Part shown: positions 56,373-64,000 of the stretch, one piece after another
Numbering within the stretch: position 1 is the first letter of the stretch
Layout: the number at the start of each line of letters is the position of its first letter
Source: VXYL01 sp965200375
Lineage (GTDB): Bacteria > Pseudomonadota > Gammaproteobacteria > Pseudomonadales > Azotimanducaceae
Reading direction: 5' to 3'
Assembly: GCA_965200375.1 (NCBI GenBank)
Contig: OZ241353.1
Coordinates: 1,550,001-1,614,000 of the forward strand
DNA: 64,000 nucleotides
Notes under the pieces: generated by a model
Seen by the model: only the letters and a program-made list of their open reading frames with translations
What the model was told of the DNA's origin: nothing
The model's database searches: none
Program-made: the position numbers and the translations under genes

Positions 56373-57694
56373 TTGGACGTCTCGACACCGTCGCCAACGG
56401 CGACATCGCCAGTCACGGCAGAGGAGATCAGGGCGGTACGGCGCTCTTTTAATAAGTTGATGCTCTCGCTAGTTCTAGCACTAAGCACCGCTAGCCGTTC
56501 CGTCTCACGGTCCAGATAGTTTGCTATAGCGTGTTGTTCGTCAACGGATGGGACAGGAATTCTAATTTGACGAAGGATCTCTTGACTCAGGTTTGGCTGG
56601 CCGCCCCCGGCAGACAATCTGATCAAAGTCGGTCTTCGCATCTGAAACCAGTAATAGACAAACCGAGTGTTGAAGTGGATGGGATCTGCGAGTGCCAAGC
56701 AAGCTTGATTTACCGTTGCGGAAACTCCAAGAATGCCCATGCGACCGATGGTCGCTCCATACATTGCAAAAAGTAGCGTCCCTGGAGTATACGTCGTTAG
56801 CGTTGGATAATCCCGAATTGCCTCAAGTGTGACACTCTGCGCCGTATCGTCGACCCGACGTTCCCGCAGCTCCGATGTGGTGACCCAGGGGGTACTTCCG
56901 CCATAGTAGATGGGATTATCGGTCTTAGGCGTTGTGCCGCTTCCAATCGTACCGAAGCCATGGGCGACCTTGCGTGTGCTCCAATGTTCCGGCACATCCC
57001 CGAGCTGCTCGACTCCAGAAGGCTTGAGGCGAACTCTGGAGTCGAGACCGCGGGTAACGGCGTGGGCAACCACCGCCCGGTGCTTCTCGGCCAGCAAATC
57101 CAACAGGCGTTGCTTCGTCGCTGCTAGCTTGTCTAATCGTTCGGTTTCGCGGTCGATATGGTCAGCGATAGCAGCCTGCATTGAAAGCGGCGGTACCGGC
57201 AGAAGCGTTTTCCGGATGTCGGACTTCGACAACCCAAATCGCGTCACGCCCTTCGCCGCTAGCTCCATCTGCGCCTGCACGGGCCGCGATTGAAGAAGTC
57301 GAAAGAGGAAGCGGCCTAGCATGATCCCTTCCTTCGGACGCAGCAGCGCTAAATGGTAGCCGCATACAAAGTCATCCGATGTCTCAGTCACAAACGCCGG
57401 AACGCCAATGTCCTCCCAAGACTCCGAGTCCTTGGTGATGATGACGTCATCAGCCAAAAGGCCAAATCGAGCGATCTCTCGTTCAGATGCGGTAGCTCGC
57501 ATGAGGTCCATACCGGGATGGACATAGTCGTTCTTGTACACATCTGTATAGTTGCAGAGCCGGACGGGGTGTTCTCCTTCGACATGACGTTTGTCGACGT
57601 TGCTCGCTAGGCAGTCAGCTACGGCTCCGAGTGGCTTCGTCAGCCAGTTCTCTGGGATCTCACCGAACCAAGGCCAGAGGGCTTGGCGTTTCAT
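56369..57694 (-). CDS. hsdS: Type I restriction-modification specificity subunit S
   Basis: This 441-residue subunit recognises DNA through two target domains, at about residues 1-165 and 230-385. Each is followed by a conserved helical spacer: MQAAIADHIDRETERLDKLA (around 172-192) and DEQHAIANYLDRETERLAVL (around 385-404). The DNA here is clearly more AT-rich than its neighbours, as is common for rapidly exchanged hsdS genes. It overlaps hsdM upstream and the ImmA/IrrE gene downstream by four bases each. The recognition sequence cannot be predicted. Confidence 0.93.
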   Translation of the reverse strand: MKRQALWPWFGEIPENWLTKPLGAVADCLASNVDKRHVEGEHPVRLCNYTDVYKNDYVHPGMDLMRATASEREIARFGLLADDVIITKDSESWEDIGVPAFVTETSDDFVCGYHLALLRPKEGIMLGRFLFRLLQSRPVQAQMELAAKGVTRFGLSKSDIRKTLLPVPPLSMQAAIADHIDRETERLDKLAATKQRLLDLLAEKHRAVVAHAVTRGLDSRVRLKPSGVEQLGDVPEHWSTRKVAHGFGTIGSGTTPKTDNPIYYGGSTPWVTTSELRERRVDDTAQSVTLEAIRDYPTLTTYTPGTLLFAMYGATIGRMGILGVSATVNQACLALADPIHFNTRFVYYWFQMRRPTLIRLSAGGGQPNLSQEILRQIRIPVPSVDEQHAIANYLDRETERLAVLSARTSESINLLKERRTALISSAVTGDVAVGDGVETSK

Positions 57695-59676
57695 CTCGCC
57701 ACCTCCTGCAACAGGCGAGCGATCTCTTCCTCCGCCCTCTTCAAGTCCGCATCAATCTCATGGAGTGGTCTCGGTAGTGTGTAATGGAAAAAGTGCCGGT
57801 TGAAGTTGATCTCGTACCCAACCTTGTCCTTGCTGCGATCCATCCATGCGTCCGACACATAGGGGCGCACCTCGCGCTCGAAGTAGGCGTCGACGTCGTC
57901 GAGCAGCGGCACGTTCTCGAAGTCGCGCAACTGCGGGTCGGGTTCCAAGGCGGGCGCTTGTGCAGCAACGGGCTCGGCCTCCGGGTCCCGCTCGGTACAC
58001 GTCGCGCGGAAGGCCGCTCGCTGCACCTTCGTCCACGCGGCCTTTCGCTTGTGCAGCAGATCGGCAATGCGCTCCCAGACGGCGTTCCAGTCCGTGGCTG
58101 GTTTGCGGCCGAGCGCACGCTGTATGGCGCGAACGTCATCCTCCAGATCAGGGTGGTCAAGGAGAAACGCCCTCTTCCGGGCCGTAGTCATCTGGTAGCG
58201 CAACCGCAGCGGGCGCTCCACTGTCACGCGGGTGAAGCCGAAGTCCTCGTTCTTGAATATCTTGGAGCGCTCGCCGCTTCGGAACCGTCCGTAGAGGCGC
58301 ACGATCTGGGCGATCTGCCTCTCCGACAGGTGGCGGCGCTTGTCGCCGAGGCTGCGCTTGCTGTCGGCGCTGCCGCCGGGCGCCCACAGGTCGCGGGCGT
58401 CCAGGAGTTGGATCTTGCCCTTGCGCCGCCGCTCCTTGTTGTTGGCGACGATCCAGATGTAGGTGCCGATGCCGGTGTTGTAGAACATCTGCTCCGGCAG
58501 GGCGACGATGGCTTCCAGCCAGTCGTTTTCGATGATCCAGCGGCGGATGTTGCTCTCGCCGGAACCGGCGCCGCCGGTGAACAGCGGCGAGCCGGAGAAG
58601 ACGATGGCGAGGCGGGAACCATGCTTGTGTTCCTCTGGCCGCACGGGTTCGAACTTGTGGATCATGTGCAGCAGGAACAGCAGCGCGCCGTCGTTCACCC
58701 GCGGCAGCCCGGCGCCGAAGCGGCCGGCGTAGCCCTTCGACTGATGCTCCCGCTTGATCTCGCCTTGCTGCTTGCGCCAATCGACGCCGAAGGGCGGGTT
58801 GGTGATGAAGTAGTCGAAGGTGTCGCCGTCGAACTGGTCCTCCGTCAGGCTGTCGCCGAAGCGCACGTTGTCGCCGCCGCCGTTGTGGTCCACCTGTTTG
58901 AGCAGCATGTCCGAGGCGGCGATGGCGTAGGCGCGATTGTTGTAGTCCTGTCCGTAGGCGTACAACTGCGCTTCGGCGTTGTGACCGCGCAGGTAGTTCT
59001 GCGCTTCGGCCAACATTCCGCCGGTGCCGCAGGCCGGGTCCAGCAGCGTGCGCACGACGCCGGGGGTGGCCAGCAGGTCGTCGTCGTGGATGAAGAGCAG
59101 GCTCACCATCAGGCGAATGACTTCGCGGGGGGTGAAGTGGTCGCCGGCGGTCTCGTTGGCCAGTTCGTTGAAGCGGCGGATCAGGTTCTCGAAGATGAGG
59201 CCCATCTGTTCGTTGAGCACTCGGTCCGGGTGCAGGTCCACCTCGCGGAACTTGGAGACGACAAGGTAGAGGATGTTCGCCTCCTGCATCTTCACGATCT
59301 CCGTTCCGAAGTCGAAGTAGTCGACGAAGATGCGGCGCACTTCGGCGGAGAAGCCGTTGATGTAGCTGGTCAAGTGCTGGGCGACGTTGTCCGGGTCGCC
59401 TTGCAGCTTGTCGAAATCCAGCGGGGAACGGTTGTGGAAGCGCTGGCCGGCGATGTTGTTCAGCACGGTGTCCAGTGCCTTTCCCTTCATCTTGCCGCCC
59501 TTGCGCCGCTCGTACTCGGCCAGCACCTTCGCCTTGGTGGGCGCCAGCACGCAGTCGAAGCGGCGCAGCACCGTCATCGGCAGCATCACCCGCTCGTACT
59601 GCGGCGGGCGGTAAGGGCCGCGCAGCAGATCGGCGATCTGCCAGATGAGATTGGAGAAGTAGCTGTGGTCGTGCAT
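57691..59676 (-). CDS. hsdM: Type I restriction-modification methyltransferase subunit M
   Basis: The 661-residue adenine methylase has an N-terminal HsdM helical domain (YERVMLPMTVLRRFDCVLAP), motif I LLDPACGTGGMLAEA (about 212-226), and motif IV ITNPPFGVDW (Asn293-Phe296). The C-terminal part is longer than in E. coli HsdM and ends in a coiled coil (HEIDADLKRAEEEIARLLQEV). The product would methylate adenine within the HsdS target. It is the first intact gene of the operon and is 50 bases downstream of a frameshifted AAA ATPase. Confidence 0.94.
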   Translation of the reverse strand: MHDHSYFSNLIWQIADLLRGPYRPPQYERVMLPMTVLRRFDCVLAPTKAKVLAEYERRKGGKMKGKALDTVLNNIAGQRFHNRSPLDFDKLQGDPDNVAQHLTSYINGFSAEVRRIFVDYFDFGTEIVKMQEANILYLVVSKFREVDLHPDRVLNEQMGLIFENLIRRFNELANETAGDHFTPREVIRLMVSLLFIHDDDLLATPGVVRTLLDPACGTGGMLAEAQNYLRGHNAEAQLYAYGQDYNNRAYAIAASDMLLKQVDHNGGGDNVRFGDSLTEDQFDGDTFDYFITNPPFGVDWRKQQGEIKREHQSKGYAGRFGAGLPRVNDGALLFLLHMIHKFEPVRPEEHKHGSRLAIVFSGSPLFTGGAGSGESNIRRWIIENDWLEAIVALPEQMFYNTGIGTYIWIVANNKERRRKGKIQLLDARDLWAPGGSADSKRSLGDKRRHLSERQIAQIVRLYGRFRSGERSKIFKNEDFGFTRVTVERPLRLRYQMTTARKRAFLLDHPDLEDDVRAIQRALGRKPATDWNAVWERIADLLHKRKAAWTKVQRAAFRATCTERDPEAEPVAAQAPALEPDPQLRDFENVPLLDDVDAYFEREVRPYVSDAWMDRSKDKVGYEINFNRHFFHYTLPRPLHEIDADLKRAEEEIARLLQEVAR

Positions 59677-59726
59677 GGTTTGGCCGCCTCAGAGTGCCGC
59701 CAGCCGCTCTATGTGGAGAGTCGCCC

Positions 59727-60799
59727 TCACCGTCTGTTGCCGCCAAGCTCTCCGTCCGTCCACAGTTCGCCGAGGCTGTAGTCCTTCAGCCACATCGACA
59801 GATCAGCGTTGTCCAGGCGGCGCATTTCGGTCTCGCCGTCGTGCTTCTCGCAAATCACCACGCTCTCCGGCTGGTCGGTCAACGCGTCGACGATCACGTC
59901 CGAATGGGTGGTGACGACGAGCTGGCTGCGTTGGGACGCATCGCGCATTAGGTCGGTCAACGTAGGCAGCAAATCAGAGTGCAGCCCCAGTTCCGGCTGC
60001 TCGATGCAAATCAACGGCGGCGGCTTTGGATGCAGCAACACGGCCAGCAGACACAGGTAGCGCAGCGCTCCGTCCGATAGCAGCGTGGCTGGAATGGTCC
60101 GGTTGCCCTTCTCGTCCAGGAAGAGCCCGACGGTGCCGCCCCGCACGGGGCACCGGAAGTCCACAATGCCATCGTAGAGAGAGCGGAGCGCGTTGAGCAC
60201 CGCCCGTTTGTCGTCGCCATGGAAGGCCGACAACACCAAGGCTAGGTTCCGCCATCCTCGTCGAGAAATCGGCCACACCCATCTGCGTCACATGGCCTGC
60301 GGAGGCGCACATTCGGGCCGAAAGACCAGTTTCTGTAGAAGCGGATCGCGTCGTACTGCTCCTTCAAGTGCTGAAGCGCCGTCTCTTTCGGCGCGGCGAA
60401 GCAGATCGACGCTCTCGGATCGGCATGGTCCGAAATGACTTTGGGACGCTCTCCCTCAAGGACTTCGACGCTGCCTTTGGCCACTTCGACATGCCCGCCA
60501 GTGACCGTCGCCCAGAGAACGTGCCGCAACACATTGGTCGGCGGAAAATCGATCATTGCCTCAATGCGAAGACCCTGCGGTGGGTCTGGCCCCTTCCAAA
60601 AGAACTCGGCCGGCCCACCTCGGCGGGCAATCGGTTCGGCAAGGTCGCTTGTGGCAGACCGCAGCAAGGCAATGGCCTCCAGCAAGTTGGACTTCCCCGA
60701 TCCGTTGGGCCCGATGAGCACGTTCAGCGGCTCCATGGGCAGGTCCACGCCTTTGGGCCCGAACGACAGCAGGCCGGACAGCTTCAGCCTACGCAGCAT
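59727..60799 (-). pseudogene. AAA ATPase (COG4637-like) split by a one-base frameshift
   Basis: Two adjacent frames together make one ATPase of about 357 residues. The 5' part (60799 to about 60242) starts MLRRLKLSGLLSFGP and has Walker A IGPNGSGKSNLLEAI (residues 29-43). The 3' part (about 60250 to 59727) has NLALVLSAFHGD, LSDGALRYLCLLAVLL (signature-like), the Walker B LICIEQPELGLHSDLL and the switch VVTTHSD. They join at DEDG / RNLALVL, where the 5' frame hits a stop three codons too early; a missing base at about 60246-60254 explains it. It could be a true pseudogene, a sequencing error or programmed slippage. It is collinear with hsdM and may belong to the island. Confidence 0.75.
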
Positions 60800-61147
60800 G
60801 GGGCTCCTCTCTTGGTGGTGGCAGAAAGTGGCTACGTTATCCAAGAGCCGTCACGGCTTCGCTGCGGCCCGCCAGCTGCGGGAGTATGCTCTAGGCTTCG
60901 CGCACGGGCAATCGCGGTTCCCGTGCCCGCGCCTCTTCGTGCCTCCCCGTGCCTGGCTGCCGCAAGGCGAATCACCGGCGCAATACGGGATCGTCCACGC
61001 CGCCGACAAACTGCTTGCCTAGCCGCAACGCACTGGCGGTGGCGTTCTACGTCGTGCTGCCCGGCACCGCCACCCCTTGAAATCGACGCCGCCGGCACCA
61101 TGTAGCCGTTCGTTCCACCATCTTCCTCACCCACGATACGACAGAGC
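60800..61147. other. Divergent intergenic region upstream of grpE
   Basis: These 348 bases lie between the split ATPase and grpE and carry the heat-shock promoter noted below. Inverted and near-direct repeats of a GTGCC type occur around 60920-60960. No gene is supported. Confidence 0.55.
61076..61104 (+). promoter_or_regulatory. Sigma-32 (heat-shock) promoter of grpE-dnaK
   Basis: CTTGAAA (61076-61082) and CACCATGTA (61096-61104) are separated by 13 bases. This matches the RpoH consensus CTTGAAA-N(11-16)-CCCCATnT closely. It lies 44 bases before the grpE ATG, which predicts heat induction of grpE, and possibly of dnaK with it. Confidence 0.8.
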
Positions 61148-61885
61148 ATGGCCCAGGACTCGAACCAAGACGCCCGGCAGGCCGAGGCGGCGGGCGGCCC
61201 CGCAGAGGCGGCCGAGCAGGCAACCGCAAGCGGCGGCGAGGAGGACGCGCCCTCCGCCGACGCCGCCAAGGACGACCAGCAGCCGGAAGCCCCGGAGCAG
61301 CAGATCGAACGGCTGCGGGGCGAGCTCGCCGCGGCCGAGGATCGTGCCCTGCGGGCCGCCGCCGAAGTCGAGAACACCCGCCGTCGCGCCGAGCGCAGCA
61401 TCGAGAACGCCCACAAGTTCGCGCTGGAGCGGTTCGTGGGCGACTTGCTGCCGGCGGTGGACAGCTTCGAGCGCGCTGCGGATGCGGCCGGCGGTGTGGA
61501 CGGCGGGGCGGGCGGCAGCGACGAAGTCGGCGCTGGCGCCGTGGCCGCGATGGCCGAGGGGGTAGCCTTGTCTCTCAAGCTGCTGCTCGGGGCCATGGAG
61601 AAGCAGGGCATCGCGGTGGTGGACCCCATCGGTGCGCCCTTCGACCCCAAGCTGCACGAAGCGATGAGCATGGTCGAGAAGGCGGACGCGGAACCCGGCA
61701 CCGTGGTGGAAGTGTTCCAGAAGGGCTACACCGTGAACGGGCGTCTGGCGCGGCCGGCCCGCGTGATCGTCGCCCAGGCGCCGACGCCGGCGACCGACGC
61801 CGAAGCCGCGGGCGAAGCAGAGGCGGCCTCTGCGGAGAGCCCGGCCCAAGCCGATGGCGCCGGCGATGCCCAGGACGGTGCTTGA
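61148..61885 (+). CDS. grpE: Nucleotide exchange factor GrpE
   Basis: The 245-residue co-chaperone drives ADP release from DnaK. Its long N-terminal helix (QIERLRGELAAAEDRALRAAAEVENTRRR) and C-terminal beta part (GVALSLKLLLGAMEKQGI, FDPKLHEAMSM, GYTVNGRLARPARV) are typical. Both ends are extended by Ala/Glu-rich low-complexity sequence (residues 10-50 and 218-245), longer than in E. coli (197). It is preceded by a heat-shock promoter and followed after 124 bases by dnaK. Confidence 0.95.
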   Translation: MAQDSNQDARQAEAAGGPAEAAEQATASGGEEDAPSADAAKDDQQPEAPEQQIERLRGELAAAEDRALRAAAEVENTRRRAERSIENAHKFALERFVGDLLPAVDSFERAADAAGGVDGGAGGSDEVGAGAVAAMAEGVALSLKLLLGAMEKQGIAVVDPIGAPFDPKLHEAMSMVEKADAEPGTVVEVFQKGYTVNGRLARPARVIVAQAPTPATDAEAAGEAEAASAESPAQADGAGDAQDGA

Positions 61886-62009
61886 AACCCGGCGATTGGC
61901 GCCAATCTAAGCTGAGCGGGCCGACGCCTGCCGACGCGGCGCTCGGCCACGGGCGCCGGCGCAAGCGCTCAACCCCCAAGGCGCAGCCAAGGACACAAGG
62001 AGCAAGGAC

Positions 62010-63950
62010 ATGGCAAAGATAATCGGCATAGACCTCGGCACCACCAACTCGTGCGTCGCGGTCATGGATGGGCGCGAAACCCGCGTCATCGAGAACTCCG
62101 AGGGCGATCGCACCACGCCCTCCATCGTCGCCTTCACGGAAGGCGAGACGCTCGTTGGGCAGAGCGCCAAGCGCCAGGCGGTGACCAATCCCGCCAACAC
62201 GCTGTTCGCCGTCAAGCGGCTCATCGGGCGCAAGTTCGCCGACAAGGTGGTGCAGCGCGACCTGTCGATGGTGCCGTACAAGATAGTGCAGGCCAAGAAC
62301 GGCGACGCCTGGGTGGAGGCCACCGGCAGCCAGCTGGCGCCGCCGCAGATTTCCGCCGAGGTGCTCAAGAAGATGAAGCGCACCGCCGAGGAGTATCTGG
62401 GCGAGGACGTGTCGGACGCGGTCATCACCGTGCCGGCGTACTTCGACGACTCCCAGCGCCAGGCCACCAAGGACGCCGGCAAGATCGCCGGCCTCGAGGT
62501 GAAGCGCATCATCAACGAGCCGACCGCGGCGGCGCTGGCCTACGGCATGGACAAGCAGCGCGGCGATTCCAAGATCGCCGTGTTCGACCTGGGCGGCGGC
62601 ACCTTCGACATCTCCATCATCGAGATCGCCGAAGTGGACGGCGAGCACCAGTTCGAGGTGCTCTCCACCAACGGCGACACCTTTCTCGGCGGCGAGGACT
62701 TCGACCTCAAGATCATCGAATACCTGGCGGAGGAGTTCCGCGCCGGCAACGGCATCGATCTGAACAACGATCCGATCGCCTTGCAGCGGCTCAAGGAAGC
62801 GGCCGAGAAGGCGAAGATCGAACTCTCCTCCAGCACCCAGACGGAGGTGAACCTGCCGTACATCACCGCCGACAGCACCGGCCCCAAGCACCTCGTCATC
62901 AAGCTGACGCGGGCCAAGGTGGAGGCGCTGGTGGAGGACCTGGTGGAACGCACCATGGACCCCTGCCGCACCGCGCTCACCGACGCCGGGCTGCGCGTGG
63001 GCGACATCGACGAAGTGATTCTGGTGGGCGGCCAGACGCGCATGCCGCTGGTGCAGGAGAAGGTGGCGGCGTTCTTCGGCAAGGAGCCGCGCCGGGACGT
63101 GAACCCCGACGAAGCCGTGGCCGTGGGCGCGGCGATTCAGGCGGCGGTGCTTTCCGGCGACGTGAAGGACGTGCTGCTCTTGGACGTGACGCCGCTGTCG
63201 CTCGGCATCGAGACCCTGGGCGGCGTGATGAACGTGCTGATCGAGAAGAACACCACCATTCCGGCCAAGAAGCAGCAGGTGTACTCCACCGCCGACGACA
63301 ACCAGACGGCCGTGACCATCCACGTGCTGCAAGGGGAGCGCAAGCAGGCGGCGCAGAACAAATCCCTCGGCCGCTTCGATCTCGCCGACATTCCGCCGGC
63401 GCCCCGGGGCGTGCCGCAGATCGAGGTGAGCTTCGACATCGACGCCAACGGCATCCTGAACGTCTCGGCCAAGGACAAGGCCACCGGCAAGGAGCAGTCC
63501 ATCGTCATCAAGGCGTCGAGCGGCCTTGCCGAGGAGGAGATCGCCAAGATGGTGCAGGAAGCGGAGGCCCACGCGGAGGAAGACGCCCGTTTCGAGGAGA
63601 TGGCCTCGCTGCGCAACCAGGCCGACGGCTTGGTACATTCCGCCCGCAAGCTGGCGAAGGACGCCGGCGACAAGGCGACGGATGACGAGAAGGCCGCCAT
63701 CGAAACCGCGGCCAAGGATCTGGAAGAAGCCTTGCAGGGCGACGACAAGGCCGCCATCGAGGCCAAGGTGCAGGCGCTCAGCACGGCGACCGCCGGCGTG
63801 GCCGAGAAGATGTACGCGGAGCAGGCGAAGGACGCCACTGCCGGCGAAGCGGACGCCGGCGGCGACCAGGACGGCGCCGGGCAAGGCGGTTCCGGCAAGG
63901 ACGACGCCGTGGACGCCGAGTTCGAGGAGGTCAAGGACCGCGACAAGTAG
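62010..63950 (+). CDS. dnaK: Chaperone protein DnaK (Hsp70)
   Basis: This 646-residue protein folds and protects other proteins in an ATP cycle with DnaJ and GrpE. The ATPase has IIGIDLGTTNSCVAVMDG, TVPAYFDDSQRQATKDAG, AVFDLGGGTFDISIIEI and VILVGGQTRMPLVQ; the substrate domain has LLDVTPLSLGIETLGG and ENKxx-like NTTIPAKKQQVYSTA. The C-terminal tail is Gly/Asp-rich. AAGGAG lies 7 bases before the ATG. The window ends 50 bases after the stop; dnaJ is likely next but is not visible. Confidence 0.98.
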   Translation: MAKIIGIDLGTTNSCVAVMDGRETRVIENSEGDRTTPSIVAFTEGETLVGQSAKRQAVTNPANTLFAVKRLIGRKFADKVVQRDLSMVPYKIVQAKNGDAWVEATGSQLAPPQISAEVLKKMKRTAEEYLGEDVSDAVITVPAYFDDSQRQATKDAGKIAGLEVKRIINEPTAAALAYGMDKQRGDSKIAVFDLGGGTFDISIIEIAEVDGEHQFEVLSTNGDTFLGGEDFDLKIIEYLAEEFRAGNGIDLNNDPIALQRLKEAAEKAKIELSSSTQTEVNLPYITADSTGPKHLVIKLTRAKVEALVEDLVERTMDPCRTALTDAGLRVGDIDEVILVGGQTRMPLVQEKVAAFFGKEPRRDVNPDEAVAVGAAIQAAVLSGDVKDVLLLDVTPLSLGIETLGGVMNVLIEKNTTIPAKKQQVYSTADDNQTAVTIHVLQGERKQAAQNKSLGRFDLADIPPAPRGVPQIEVSFDIDANGILNVSAKDKATGKEQSIVIKASSGLAEEEIAKMVQEAEAHAEEDARFEEMASLRNQADGLVHSARKLAKDAGDKATDDEKAAIETAAKDLEEALQGDDKAAIEAKVQALSTATAGVAEKMYAEQAKDATAGEADAGGDQDGAGQGGSGKDDAVDAEFEEVKDRDK

Positions 63951-64000
63951 CCGCGAACCGCCGGCAGCGCGGCGGCCAGCGGCTTAGGAGCGCGCAGCGA

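Overview
The window looks like a stretch of chromosome from a high-GC gammaproteobacterium. Three conserved neighbourhoods support this: recA-recX-alaS-lysC-csrA with mutS divergent from recA; dolP-yraN-lpoA with rsmI and the RNase P RNA beyond; and rplM-rpsI-petABC-sspAB. These orders are typical of Pseudomonas-like and other Gammaproteobacteria. I cannot name the genus from sequence alone. Coding density is high, starts are often GTG or TTG, and many neighbouring genes overlap by 4 bases.

Left part (1-22.5 kb): a spermidine/putrescine-type ABC transporter operon cut by the left edge, an M20 peptidase, a small phage-terminase remnant with two small genes, an HNH nuclease, a 1670-residue secreted subtilase, an epimerase/dioxygenase/SMP-30 operon, an acetyltransferase/phosphoesterase pair, zapE, a secreted spondin-domain protein, and a divergent pair made of an AAA ATPase and a lone C5-cytosine methyltransferase. 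The subtilase and the spondin protein end in the same two-unit module of about 220 residues, which is one of the main novelties here.

Middle part (22.7-42.2 kb): core genes for ribosomal proteins L13 and S9, the cytochrome bc1 complex and SspA/SspB; then DolP-like, YraN and LpoA genes. An Rpn-type nuclease gene sits between lpoA and rsmI. After rsmI come rnpB, an Arc-type repressor gene, an acs-oxidoreductase-isomerase operon, a family 5 solute-binding protein, and an AbiE-type toxin-antitoxin pair in toxin-first order with a promoter that seems to give a leaderless transcript.

Right part (42-64 kb): csrA, lysC, alaS, recX and recA (with a clear LexA box), mutS, then a type I restriction-modification island inserted between mutS and grpE-dnaK. 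The island reads hsdM, hsdS, an HTH-ImmA/IrrE metalloprotease, a DUF4411 PIN-like protein and hsdR, all linked by overlaps. An AAA ATPase broken by one frameshift lies just upstream. HsdR carries a C-terminal LexA/UmuD-like S24 peptidase domain, so one operon holds a restriction enzyme, a protease-type regulator, a toxin-like nuclease and a possible self-cleaving or damage-sensing domain. This is my best candidate for an undescribed regulatory system. grpE has a well-matched heat-shock promoter.
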